From assembly GCA_019411365.1 (NCBI GenBank), contig DXQT01000009.1:1-64000 (forward strand): a DNA stretch of 64,000 nucleotides, written 5' to 3'. Shown one piece after another: positions 51,155-60,173 of the stretch. The DNA comes from Roseburia sp. GTDB taxonomy: Bacteria; Bacillota_A; Clostridia; Lachnospirales; Lachnospiraceae. Numbering within the stretch: position 1 is the stretch's first letter; every line of letters begins with the position of its first letter. Position numbers and translations under genes: made by a program. The notes below the pieces were generated by a model. The model searched no databases, was not told the origin of the DNA, and was given only the letters and a program-made list of their open reading frames with translations.

Positions 51155-52321
51155 ATGAAAACAGATATACTTATAGTTGGAAGTGGCTGTTCCGGATTAT
51201 ATGCAGTCTTAAATCTTCCTGAGGAATTAGATATTATGCTGATCACGAAGTCTGATTTTGAAAGCAGTGATTCCTTTTTGGCTCAGGGAGGCATGTGTAC
51301 GTTAAAAGATCCGTCTGATTATGACAGCTTTTTTGAGGACACATTAAAAGCCGGACATTATGAGAATGACCAGAAGTCTGTCGAGATCATGATCAAGTCT
51401 TCCCCTGATGTAGTGAAAGATTTGGTAAAATACGGTGTCTCTTTTACCCGGGACGAAAATGGTGATTTTGTCTATACAAGAGAAGGTGCACATGCTCATC
51501 ACAGAATACTTTTCCATGAAGATATCACTGGAAAAGAGATCACAAGCCACCTTTTAAATGCCGTCAAAAAATTAAAGAATGTAAGAATGTATGAATATAC
51601 GACTCTCTTAGATATCCTTTGCGATGGCAGCAAGTGTTGTGGTGGAATTATCAGGTGGCCGGATGGCAGGGAAGAACAGGTTGAAGCTGACTATGTAATA
51701 CTTGCAACCGGCGGTATTGGTGGAACATACAAGCATTCCACTAATTTCAAACACCTGACCGGTGACGGCGTGGAGATTGCCAGACGTCATAATATTGAAC
51801 TGAAAAATCTTGATTATGTCCAGATTCATCCTACTACTCTTTACTCTGATAATAAAGAAGAAAGAAGCTTTCTTATTTCTGAATCTGTAAGAGGTGAAGG
51901 TGCCAGGCTTTATGATAAGAATATGAACCGTTTTGTAGATGAACTGTTGCCAAGAGATCTGCTTACACAGGAAATCTACAAACAGATGGAGAAAGACGGC
52001 ACCGATTTTGTGTGGGAAGATTTAAGAACCATCCCGCGTGACGAATTAATAAGTCATTTTCCAAATATTATTGAACATTGCAGCCAGGCCGGTTATGATG
52101 TGTTCCATGAATGTATTCCCATCGTTCCGGCTCAGCATTATTTTATGGGCGGAATCAAGGTAAACCATAACAGTAAAACTTCTATGGATCATCTCTACGC
52201 AGTCGGTGAAACCGCATGCAATGGGGTTCATGGTAAAAACAGACTTGCAAGCAACTCCCTTTTAGAGAGTCTTGTATTTGCAAAAAGAGCAGCAAAAGAA
52301 ATTGCTGGCGAAAGGAGATAA
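51155..52321 (+). CDS. nadB: L-aspartate oxidase
   Basis: 388 residues. DILIVGSGCSGLYAVLNLPE is the FAD-binding GxGxxG, SFLAQGGMCTLKDPSDYDSF and GAHAHHRILFHEDITGKEIT give the succinate-dehydrogenase-like active site, and YFMGGIKVNHNSKTSMDHLY with the LASNSLLESLVFAKRAAKEI end complete it. It oxidises aspartate to iminoaspartate for NadA. It is about 130-150 residues shorter than Escherichia coli NadB, as usual for clostridial forms lacking the C-terminal helical domain. Confidence 0.92.
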   Translation: MKTDILIVGSGCSGLYAVLNLPEELDIMLITKSDFESSDSFLAQGGMCTLKDPSDYDSFFEDTLKAGHYENDQKSVEIMIKSSPDVVKDLVKYGVSFTRDENGDFVYTREGAHAHHRILFHEDITGKEITSHLLNAVKKLKNVRMYEYTTLLDILCDGSKCCGGIIRWPDGREEQVEADYVILATGGIGGTYKHSTNFKHLTGDGVEIARRHNIELKNLDYVQIHPTTLYSDNKEERSFLISESVRGEGARLYDKNMNRFVDELLPRDLLTQEIYKQMEKDGTDFVWEDLRTIPRDELISHFPNIIEHCSQAGYDVFHECIPIVPAQHYFMGGIKVNHNSKTSMDHLYAVGETACNGVHGKNRLASNSLLESLVFAKRAAKEIAGERR

Positions 52322-52322
52322 T

Positions 52323-53177
52323 ATGTACGATCAGGTAACATTAGGGTTAAATGTAGACCCATTTATATTAAGTGCTTTAAAAGAAGATATCACAAGTGAG
52401 GACGTATCCACAAACAGTGTTATGCCACATCCACAGCAGGGCGAGGTAGACTTGATCTGCAAAGAAGATGGCATTATCTGCGGTCTTCAGGTTTTTGAAA
52501 GAACCTTTACTCTGCTTGATTCCAATACAACCGTAGAATTTTTTGTAAAAGACGGTGACCATGCAAAAGCCGGTGAACTTATGGGCAAGGTTCATGGTGA
52601 TATCCGTGTGCTTCTCTGCGGAGAGAGAACTGCTCTTAATTACCTTCAGAGAATGAGCGGAATCGCAACCTATACAAGCCAGGTGGCAAAGCTCCTTGAA
52701 GGAACCGGGATCAAGCTTTTAGACACAAGAAAGACTACACCGAACAACCGTATTTTTGAAAAATATGCCGTGAGAGTCGGTGGCGGAAATAACCACAGAT
52801 ACAACCTTTCTGATGGTGTTCTTCTCAAGGATAACCATATCGGAGCTGCAGGTGGTGTAAAAGAAGCTGTCAAAATGGCTAAGGCATATGCACCTTTTGT
52901 AAGAAAAATCGAAGTTGAAGTTGAAACTTTTGAAATGGTACAGGATGCCGTGGAATCAGGTGCTGATATTATCATGTTAGACAACATGGATAATGATCTT
53001 TTAAAACAATCCATCGATTATATTGCCGGCAGAGCTGAAATCGAAATTTCCGGAAATGTTACCAAAGAAAACATTGAAAGAATTAAGAACTTTGGTGTAA
53101 ACTATATATCAAGTGGTGCTCTGACTCACTCAGCTCCAATTATGGATATTTCACTTAAAAATTTACATGCAGTTTAG
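52323..53177 (+). CDS. nadC: Nicotinate-nucleotide pyrophosphorylase (carboxylating)
   Basis: 284 residues from ATG 52323, one base after the nadB stop. ALKEDITSEDVSTNSVMPHP, LLCGERTALNYLQRMSGIAT, LLDTRKTTPNNRIFEKYAVR and NHRYNLSDGVLLKDNHIGAA are the family blocks. It converts quinolinate and PRPP into nicotinate mononucleotide. AAAGGAGA in the nadB tail is the ribosome site. Confidence 0.94.
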   Translation: MYDQVTLGLNVDPFILSALKEDITSEDVSTNSVMPHPQQGEVDLICKEDGIICGLQVFERTFTLLDSNTTVEFFVKDGDHAKAGELMGKVHGDIRVLLCGERTALNYLQRMSGIATYTSQVAKLLEGTGIKLLDTRKTTPNNRIFEKYAVRVGGGNNHRYNLSDGVLLKDNHIGAAGGVKEAVKMAKAYAPFVRKIEVEVETFEMVQDAVESGADIIMLDNMDNDLLKQSIDYIAGRAEIEISGNVTKENIERIKNFGVNYISSGALTHSAPIMDISLKNLHAV

Positions 53178-53192
53178 AAAGGACTTTGACAG

Positions 53193-53756
53193 ATGAACGG
53201 AGAGATCAGGAGAGCAAAAATAGAAAATATTTTGAAATCCAGCGCTGTGCCTGTCCCTGGAGTTACTCTGGCAAAAGACCTGGATGTAAGCAGGCAGATC
53301 ATCGTTTCGGACATTGCTCTTCTTCGTGCAAATGGCCTGACGATCCTTTCCACAAACAAAGGTTATATTATTCCAAAACAATCCGCCTGCCAGCGGGTAT
53401 TTAAAGTGATCCATACAGATGATCAGGTTGGAGAAGAACTCTCTCTGATCGTTGATAATGGCGGTGTTGTCAAAGATGTTTTTGTTTATCACAAGGTTTA
53501 TGGTGTTATCCGGGCTGATATGAATATCCGTACAAGACGCAATGTCAAGAAATTTTTAGAAGGACTCTCTTCCGGAAGTTCCAGCCTTCTTAAAAATGTA
53601 ACCGGTGGTTATCATTACCATACGATTGAAGCTGAATCCGAAGAGATTTTAGATGATATTCAAAATGAACTCGCAGAAAAAGGTTTTCTGGCCAAACTGC
53701 AGGATTATGAGCCTGTAGATTTCTGGGGCGAAGAAGAATCAAATACAAACGTTTAA
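53193..53756 (+). CDS. niaR: NiaR-type transcription repressor (HTH_11 plus 3H domain)
   Basis: 187 residues. The N-terminal HTH_11 (RRAKIENILKSSAVPVPGVT; SRQIIVSDIALLRANGLTIL) is followed by a 3H domain whose metal-binding histidines are seen in DVFVYHKVYGVIRADM and VTGGYHYHTIEAESEEIL. NiaR (YrxA) senses nicotinate and represses NAD synthesis and niacin uptake genes, which fits its place behind nadBC. AAAGGAC precedes the ATG. Confidence 0.9.
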   Translation: MNGEIRRAKIENILKSSAVPVPGVTLAKDLDVSRQIIVSDIALLRANGLTILSTNKGYIIPKQSACQRVFKVIHTDDQVGEELSLIVDNGGVVKDVFVYHKVYGVIRADMNIRTRRNVKKFLEGLSSGSSSLLKNVTGGYHYHTIEAESEEILDDIQNELAEKGFLAKLQDYEPVDFWGEEESNTNV

Positions 53757-53763
53757 TGCAATC

Positions 53764-53801
53764 AAGGCGTCAGTCCGGTATTTCCGGAACTGACGCCTTT
53801 T
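53764..53801 (+). terminator. Terminator of the nadB-nadC-niaR operon
   Basis: AAGGCGTCAGT and ACTGACGCCTT form an 11-bp perfect stem with an inner CCGG/CCGG pairing, followed by TTT. It lies 7 bases after the niaR stop and also faces the end of the minus-strand fusion gene. Confidence 0.85.
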
Positions 53802-53835
53802 AAGCATTGGAAATTGTCAATGCCACTGTTTTGTC

Positions 53836-55842
53836 TTACATATACTTCTTCACAATATTCTCCATTACTTTCCACTTATGTTCCATATCAGAGACAAGTT
53901 TAAACTGTGTCCTTGCCCGGTCCAAATTCTGCCCCGGTCTGTGAATTTTAAAATAAATGTCTCCCTGAATATAATCCATAAGAAACCTCATTCCACATTC
54001 ATAGGTCATAAGCCTAGCGCCCATCGGAAGCAGCTTTATCTCTTCCTGTGAAAGTTTTCCACCACATCCCTCTATAAAGCCCTTCGCACATGCTTCAAAA
54101 AGCTCTAAATCGCACCACACTTTATCCAGATTTTGTTCATCCTCTAATGCTGTACTTGCTCCAATCCGCACCGCATCTCCAAAATCATTCATGGCTACCC
54201 CAGGCATTACAGTGTCCAGGTCAATCACACATATTCCTTTTTTGGTATCCTTATCCATGAGGACATTATTAATTTTTGTGTCATTATGAGTCACACGAAA
54301 ACTGATTTTCCCACTTCTCAGCAAATCCTGAAAGCAGTCCACAATTTCTTCCCTGTCCAATACAAACTGAATTTCCTCCCGGACCAAATCCACTCTGCTG
54401 CACACATCCTCTTCCACTGCCTTTTTGAATGTCTCAAATCTTTCTCTGGTATCATGAAATCCCGGAATTGTCTCATGAAGTGTTTTCGCCGGATAATCCG
54501 CTAACATACTTTGAAATCTGCCAAATGCCAGACCGCCCTCATAAAGTATTTCAGGATTATCTATCAAATCATAGCTTACAGTATTTTCAATGAATACATA
54601 AGCTCTCCAATACTCACCTTCCGAGTCCACGTAATAGGGTTTCCCGTCTTTTGCAGGAATGACATTTAATGTCTCCCTCTCTGGATTTCCACCGTTAGCT
54701 GAAATTTTTCTTTTTAAAAATTCAGTGACTCCAACGATATTTTCCATTAATTCAACCGGGTTTTTAAAGATACTCTTGTTCATCTGCTGTAAAATATAAT
54801 GCTTTTTTACTCCCTGCTCGTTTTCAAATGTAACACGGTAAGTATCATTAATATGTCCATTTCCCCATGGAATTTCTTCTTTATATACACCTTCAAAACA
54901 GAAGTTTGCAGCCGCTTCTAATTTTCCGCAGAGCTGTTTTGGATAAAAATCATTCTCTTCCAGCTTTTTCACTGCTGCCATAACCATTGGTTTATCTTCC
55001 CTGTAGGTAACTCCATACCACTTTTCTGTTGTAAGAAGAACTTTTACTTCTGCTTTATTGCTATCTAACAGTCTGCTGACGACCGACGGAAGATAATATT
55101 CACATTTCAGTGGATTATGTTGCAGACCCTCCTGCAGAAAATCACGAAATCCATACGCAATCTCTGACAAAAATCCCTTGCTAAATCCCCATAAATTCAT
55201 GGAAACAATCGTATCTCCTGCCAAATCCGTATAACTTTTTCCATCATCTTCCGTATATGCAGCATTCTCTCCACGTTTTACAATCGTTGTATGTTCTGTT
55301 ACACTGACAAGTTTTCCATCACCATCAATATCACAGACACCTCTTGCCACACTTCCATTCTCCGTCAAAGTATTTTTCAACTGATATCCTACCATTGCAT
55401 ACTGATACTTTTCATTATCTTCATGCACACTCAGATAATCATAAATCTGCTTAAATGCTTCTCTTCCATAATAGTCGTCTGCATTAATCACTGCAAATGG
55501 TCCGTCAATCATATCTTTACAGCTTAAAATTGCATGCGCAGTTCCCCATGGCTTTACTCTTCCGGCCGGAACTTCAAATCCCTCCGGCAGATTTTCCAGC
55601 TCCTGAAATGCATATCTTACTTTCATAATCTTTTCTATACGATTCCCTATGACATTATGAAAATCTTCCGCATTCTCTCTTTTTATTACAAAAATAACCT
55701 CTTCAAATCCTGCAAGATAAGCATCATAAATAGAAAAATCAACAATAATATGTCCATATTCATCTACTGGATCAATCTGTTTCATTCCACCGTAACGGCT
55801 TCCCATTCCGGCTGCCATAATTACAAGTACAGGTTTCTTCAT
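53836..55842 (-). CDS. Nucleotidyltransferase-N-acetylhexosamine 1-kinase (NahK) fusion
   Basis: 668 residues. Residues 1 to about 300 are a sugar-nucleotidyltransferase (VLVIMAAGMGSRYGGMKQID; WGTAHAILSCKDMIDGPFAV; INADDYYGREAFKQIYDYLS). Residues about 310-668 are an APH-like kinase of NahK type (GNGHINDTYRVTFENEQGVK; RVTHNDTKINNVLMDKDTKK with the catalytic aspartate near 521; CVIDLDTVMPGVAMNDFGDA with the Mg-binding DLD). NahK phosphorylates GlcNAc/GalNAc released by the phosphorylase encoded upstream; the fused transferase may then make the UDP-sugar or convert Gal-1-P. AGGAGGTATAAAGAAT precedes the ATG. Confidence 0.85.
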   Translation of the reverse strand: MKKPVLVIMAAGMGSRYGGMKQIDPVDEYGHIIVDFSIYDAYLAGFEEVIFVIKRENAEDFHNVIGNRIEKIMKVRYAFQELENLPEGFEVPAGRVKPWGTAHAILSCKDMIDGPFAVINADDYYGREAFKQIYDYLSVHEDNEKYQYAMVGYQLKNTLTENGSVARGVCDIDGDGKLVSVTEHTTIVKRGENAAYTEDDGKSYTDLAGDTIVSMNLWGFSKGFLSEIAYGFRDFLQEGLQHNPLKCEYYLPSVVSRLLDSNKAEVKVLLTTEKWYGVTYREDKPMVMAAVKKLEENDFYPKQLCGKLEAAANFCFEGVYKEEIPWGNGHINDTYRVTFENEQGVKKHYILQQMNKSIFKNPVELMENIVGVTEFLKRKISANGGNPERETLNVIPAKDGKPYYVDSEGEYWRAYVFIENTVSYDLIDNPEILYEGGLAFGRFQSMLADYPAKTLHETIPGFHDTRERFETFKKAVEEDVCSRVDLVREEIQFVLDREEIVDCFQDLLRSGKISFRVTHNDTKINNVLMDKDTKKGICVIDLDTVMPGVAMNDFGDAVRIGASTALEDEQNLDKVWCDLELFEACAKGFIEGCGGKLSQEEIKLLPMGARLMTYECGMRFLMDYIQGDIYFKIHRPGQNLDRARTQFKLVSDMEHKWKVMENIVKKYM

Positions 55843-55860
55843 ATTCTTTATACCTCCTGA

Positions 55861-58026
55861 TTAAACAGCGTACCATTTAATCTCATTTGCCTCTATTTTC
55901 AACGCAAAACTGCTTCCATCTCCGCGATAGATAACCGTATTCTGTGACTCGTAGGTATTATTTACAACACAGAATTTGCCATTTTTTACATATGCATGTA
56001 CTTCTACGTTGAAGTTCGTGCTATACCACTGATGAAGCTCTTCTTCGCTGTGTGTGCTCCATAAAATACTGCGGTACAGGATTCTGCTGTTCTCAAAACT
56101 GTATGGAAGTCCGCTGATGTATACAGAGCGGCCTGCTCCAAATCCGTTGACAGCCATCTGTACTTCCTTCTCTCTCTGCACAAGGATCTCTGTTCCCTCG
56201 TATGCATAGATACTCTTCTTTCCTTCTCCGAAATCTACCGGTTTTGTGGTATCTGCAAGAATGAAGTGTTCCGGATGTTCATCCCAGTTATACTTGTCAT
56301 AGTTTAACGTAAATCCTGTTTCTTTCTCTACCCCGATCAGATCTGCAAGCTGTAAATAGTGTCCCTGATACTGGTGTCCTGCCGGTTCCCCGATACCGAT
56401 GAATCCGCCTCCTTCATATACAAATCTGCGGATCGCAGAAGAAATGACCGGATTCTCCCAGACTGCTCCACCTGTATGTGCTGTATCACCATCACCTACG
56501 TTAATGATCACATCAATATCTTTTAATATATCTTCATTTTCTAAAATATCATCAAAAGAAATGAACTTCACATCAAATGGTGCTCCACTTAACGCTTCGA
56601 TAATACCTGCATAGCTGTAATTCTGTTTCTGGTACAGTGCGTGATGTACCATATGGCATCCCCAGCTTCTGATCCTGCCCCAACTGTTTAATACTGCTAC
56701 TTTCTTCACGCAATACGGTGTCGTGCCTTTTGCATTTTCATACAATTCGCGGAACTCGTTGCAGACACTCTCCACATAGTCTAAAAATTCCGGGAATTCC
56801 AGTGCAAGTTTTAAGTATCCGCCATATCCGATACGGTCGATCGGTTTTCTTAAGATGGCACGGCGTGCTGTCACCCAGTTTTCCTTTGCTTCCTTGACAG
56901 GATCCCCGCCCTCATGGAAGGTATCCGGGAAAAAGTATGGAAGGAATCTTCCTTCTGTATATTTGACACCTTCAATATCAGAGATCAGACGAAGTGTGCT
57001 TCCGTTTCCAACGCTTCCTACCACTGCGTCAAGACCGATCGTTGCAAACTCCTCCATGAATGGTTCTGTTCCGATCCAGTGATCCCCCAAAAACATCATT
57101 GCCTCTTTGCCGCATTCATGTGTGATGTCAACCATCTCTTTTGCAAGCTTTGCAACTTCCCTGCGCTGGAACGCCTGGAAATCCTTGTATTCTTTGCTTG
57201 GCACACGATACTGGTTATTATGGTAACCCTGATCGATGATAAATTCCGGACGGAATTTATAACCGACCTCTCTCTCAAACTGCTCTAAAATATATGGACT
57301 TACAGAGGAAGAATAACCGTACCAGTCAACAAACTTCTCTCTCTTAAGCTCATCAAATACGAGTGTGAACTGATGGAAGAACGTTGTATAACGGATCACG
57401 TTCACATACGGATGCTCTGCACAGTATTTGCGCAGACGCTCCATGGAATACTTATGTGTTTTCGGCTGTCTGACATCGAATGTGATCTGATGTTCAAAAT
57501 CCTTCCAGCCATTTGTCACAGCATTGTACATATGGACCGGATCCCAGATGATGTAAGCTAAAAAGCTGACTGTATATTCATGGAACGGTTCTGTATCGTG
57601 GATGCAGACACAGCCGGTTTCCTCATTGTATTCCCATTTATCTGTGGATACCACTTCCCCTGTGGAGCGGTCGATGACTTCCCACCAGCGTTTTCTGTCA
57701 TCTCTTGTATTTACCTGCATCAGTTCATCCGAAATTCCTTTCATTAAAGGAATCTGAAGTTCGTTACCGGTTGCAGTGTAAAAATTAGTCATGATATAAC
57801 TCTGCTGCACTTCATCCGGATTTGCTTTTGCCCACGCATTATCTTTTCTGGTGGTATAATAAGTTGCATATATTTTTGCACCGGTTTTGGTCAGTTCCTC
57901 AGGGAACTCTGTACCGTCGCAGTCACGGATCGCATCTGCTCCCCAGCGTTTCATTAACTCAATTGTCTCCGGAACTACATCCAGGTTTGTAGGAATTGTG
58001 ACACGTCCTGTATTTTTCTCACTCAT
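55861..58026 (-). CDS. 1,3-beta-galactosyl-N-acetylhexosamine phosphorylase (GH112)
   Basis: 721 residues, standard for GH112. MKRWGADAIRDCDGTEFPEE, YIMTNFYTATGNELQIPLMK and MFLGDHWIGTEPFMEEFATI form the TIM-barrel active site; the aspartate at residue 315 matches the acid catalyst of Bifidobacterium GLNBP. A Rossmann-type middle (about 440-640; VAVLNSWGRIRSWGCHMVHH) and a C-terminal beta domain follow. It splits galacto-N-biose or lacto-N-biose with phosphate into galactose-1-phosphate and GalNAc/GlcNAc, inside the cell. Its gene sits between the transporter and the kinase fusion, with 18 bp before the latter. Confidence 0.93.
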   Translation of the reverse strand: MSEKNTGRVTIPTNLDVVPETIELMKRWGADAIRDCDGTEFPEELTKTGAKIYATYYTTRKDNAWAKANPDEVQQSYIMTNFYTATGNELQIPLMKGISDELMQVNTRDDRKRWWEVIDRSTGEVVSTDKWEYNEETGCVCIHDTEPFHEYTVSFLAYIIWDPVHMYNAVTNGWKDFEHQITFDVRQPKTHKYSMERLRKYCAEHPYVNVIRYTTFFHQFTLVFDELKREKFVDWYGYSSSVSPYILEQFEREVGYKFRPEFIIDQGYHNNQYRVPSKEYKDFQAFQRREVAKLAKEMVDITHECGKEAMMFLGDHWIGTEPFMEEFATIGLDAVVGSVGNGSTLRLISDIEGVKYTEGRFLPYFFPDTFHEGGDPVKEAKENWVTARRAILRKPIDRIGYGGYLKLALEFPEFLDYVESVCNEFRELYENAKGTTPYCVKKVAVLNSWGRIRSWGCHMVHHALYQKQNYSYAGIIEALSGAPFDVKFISFDDILENEDILKDIDVIINVGDGDTAHTGGAVWENPVISSAIRRFVYEGGGFIGIGEPAGHQYQGHYLQLADLIGVEKETGFTLNYDKYNWDEHPEHFILADTTKPVDFGEGKKSIYAYEGTEILVQREKEVQMAVNGFGAGRSVYISGLPYSFENSRILYRSILWSTHSEEELHQWYSTNFNVEVHAYVKNGKFCVVNNTYESQNTVIYRGDGSSFALKIEANEIKWYAV

Positions 58027-58057
58027 TTTTCTTCCTCACTCTATTTCATCCATATAA

Positions 58058-58261
58058 TTACTTTCTTTTCTTCTTTTCTGCAAAAGGGCAATTATAAATC
58101 CACAATGCCATTAATAAACAGATAATTCCAATAAGCATAATTCCTAAACCCGTCATTTTTCCTGTCATACCCCATCCAAAAACAGACAGGCTTATTCCGG
58201 CAATAAAAAGAGCTGCCATTAAAATTATTCTGCATTTTGTGTGCTTTTTCCAAAATTCCAT
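58058..58261 (-). CDS. Small membrane protein in the GNB/LNB locus
   Basis: 67 residues from ATG 58261, which has AGGGAG 7 bases upstream; an earlier ATG at 58282 overlaps the permease stop. Two membrane helices (IILMAALFIAGISLSVFGWG; GIMLIGIICLLMALWIY) end in a basic tail FAEKKKRK. Small proteins of this kind often follow sugar-permease genes in Lachnospiraceae; the function is unknown. Confidence 0.65.
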   Translation of the reverse strand: MEFWKKHTKCRIILMAALFIAGISLSVFGWGMTGKMTGLGIMLIGIICLLMALWIYNCPFAEKKKRK

Positions 58262-58278
58262 TTTAATCTCCCTTCTCA

Positions 58279-59169
58279 TCAACCCTTTAAACCACCAACA
58301 GTCATTCCCTGTGTCAGTTTATTCTGAACACATATATATAAAATTAATGTAGGAAGCATTACTATTACAAGTCCTGCATACATAATTCCATACTGTGCTG
58401 CTGACTGCTGTGCCTGCATCAGATTTAATAATCCTACCGGTAACGTTTTCGGTCCATTTGCCGAACTCATCAGTGTCATGGAAATGATATATTCATTCCA
58501 AAAAGAAAGAAAATTAAACAAGATTACTGTAATAATAGATGGTTTTGCCATTGGGAAAATAATTTTCCACATCGTTGTACTATAACCTGCTCCATCAATA
58601 TATGCCGCTTCTTCATAATCATGTGCCAATGTTGAAAAATACCCTGACAACAGATAAATTGTAAACGGAAGTGCCGTTGCAGCATATACGATTGCAAGTA
58701 TGACCAGATTATTTAAAAGAAAACTTTTCCCAATTACTGATTTCAGCCAATTGTCTCCATCTCGCAGCATCAGAAAAATTGGAACAACAATATAATTCAC
58801 GTTAATAAAAAGACCACCCATAAAAGCCGCATTTAAAAATTTGCTTCCTTTAAATTTAAAACGTGACAAACAATAAGCTGCTGGCAGTGCAACAATTAAA
58901 AGAATTACAAGTGCCAAAGCTGTAACAAATGCGGAGTTTAACATGTAATCTCCCATTTTTGCTGTATTCCAGGCATCAATAAAGTTCTGAAAATAAAAAC
59001 CCTCCGGCAAAGTCCACGGATTTCCATAAAATTCTTTATTCTGTTTGATAGATGCCATAAATACCCATGCTACCGGAACAATAATGATGACTGCAAGCAA
59101 TATTAAAACTACATAAATAAAAATTTTATACAAATGCTCGGTAGAATTCGAATGTTTCTTCTCTTTCAT
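58279..59169 (-). CDS. Carbohydrate ABC transporter permease, MalG-like
   Basis: 296 residues, six membrane helices. The cytosolic EAA-loop is clear (EEAAYIDGAGYSTTMWKIIF, then PMAKPSI), which docks to the ATPase. The end LTQGMTVGGLKG is typical of MalG-type permeases. AAGGAGAAAAAAC precedes the ATG. With the upstream permease it forms the channel for the disaccharide. Confidence 0.9.
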   Translation of the reverse strand: MKEKKHSNSTEHLYKIFIYVVLILLAVIIIVPVAWVFMASIKQNKEFYGNPWTLPEGFYFQNFIDAWNTAKMGDYMLNSAFVTALALVILLIVALPAAYCLSRFKFKGSKFLNAAFMGGLFINVNYIVVPIFLMLRDGDNWLKSVIGKSFLLNNLVILAIVYAATALPFTIYLLSGYFSTLAHDYEEAAYIDGAGYSTTMWKIIFPMAKPSIITVILFNFLSFWNEYIISMTLMSSANGPKTLPVGLLNLMQAQQSAAQYGIMYAGLVIVMLPTLILYICVQNKLTQGMTVGGLKG

Positions 59170-59180
59170 GTTTTTTCTCC

Positions 59181-60065
59181 TTAAAATTCCAGTGGTTCCC
59201 GCTCTGTAACTTTATTTACAAGTGCAGATAATGCAAATGAGAAAATGAATATCACAACACCTATTGACATACTATATCCATATAAACCCGCATCTTTTTG
59301 TCCATACATATAACTCAATGCCACTTCAGAAGCCCCATTTGGTCCGCCAGAAGTCATTGCTTTTACAAATAAAAATGCCATATTAATCGTCGAAATAATA
59401 AAGAATGTCAGTGTTGTGCGAATATTTGTCCAAATCAGAGGAATTGTAATCTGAAAAAACTGAACCATTCTTCCAGCCCCATCTAATCCGGCACTTTCAT
59501 AAAGGCTTTCCGGTACGCTTGCCATAGATGCCATATACATTACCATATAATAACCAATCGCCTGCCATACCATGGCAATAATAAGGCTTACCATAACAAG
59601 AGACTCTCCTTTCCATAAAATTGGATTTTCCATTTTATGGAATAAGCTTATAATACTATTTAACATTCCGTTCTCCGGCTTATAAATTGCAGAAAAAATA
59701 CCTGCAATTACTACAACCGATAAAATATTGGGAATATAAAAAATAATACGGAAAAAATTCTGTCCCCTGATTTTTTCTCTTGACAGAATACCCGCAAAAA
59801 CAAGTGCAAATGCAAAGGTAACTATTGTAACAACAACAATAAGTAAAATCATGTTTTGCATGGACCTTATAAAATTAGTATCCGATATTAATGTTTTAAA
59901 ATTTTTCAGACCAACAAATGCTTCATTCGGTGAATATGCACCCTTTTCAAATAACGACATTCGGAATACATTTAAGGTAGGCAATATCATAAACACAAAA
60001 AATAAAATTACTGCGGGTGCTATGCATACCGCCAAAAAACCGCTTCGTCCTCTGGCTTTTTTCAT
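59181..60065 (-). CDS. Carbohydrate ABC transporter permease, MalF-like
   Basis: 294 residues, six membrane helices, EAA-loop YESAGLDGAGRMVQFFQITI then PLIWTNI. The short N-terminus (KKARGRSGFLAVCIAPAVIL) matches the LacF/UgpA group. A strong hairpin at 60106-60132 separates it from the binding-protein gene. No ATPase is encoded in the locus, so a shared MsmK-type ATPase is expected elsewhere. Confidence 0.9.
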   Translation of the reverse strand: MKKARGRSGFLAVCIAPAVILFFVFMILPTLNVFRMSLFEKGAYSPNEAFVGLKNFKTLISDTNFIRSMQNMILLIVVVTIVTFAFALVFAGILSREKIRGQNFFRIIFYIPNILSVVVIAGIFSAIYKPENGMLNSIISLFHKMENPILWKGESLVMVSLIIAMVWQAIGYYMVMYMASMASVPESLYESAGLDGAGRMVQFFQITIPLIWTNIRTTLTFFIISTINMAFLFVKAMTSGGPNGASEVALSYMYGQKDAGLYGYSMSIGVVIFIFSFALSALVNKVTEREPLEF

Positions 60066-60105
60066 ACTTTCACGTTCCTTTCAAACAAACCGTACTATTT
60101 AAAAT

Positions 60106-60132
60106 TCGGCGGACAAAAATCCTGTCCGCCGA
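60106..60132 (-). promoter_or_regulatory. Intra-operon hairpin after the binding-protein gene
   Basis: TCGGCGGACA and TGTCCGCCGA form a 10-bp perfect stem with a 7-base loop, 41 bp after the binding-protein stop. The T-run on the minus strand is weak (AATTTTAAA). Such hairpins usually protect the binding-protein mRNA or reduce transcription into the permeases. Confidence 0.65.
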
Positions 60133-60173
60133 CTCATTTTTACCACTATAGCATTAAGGAAAACTAAAAACTC

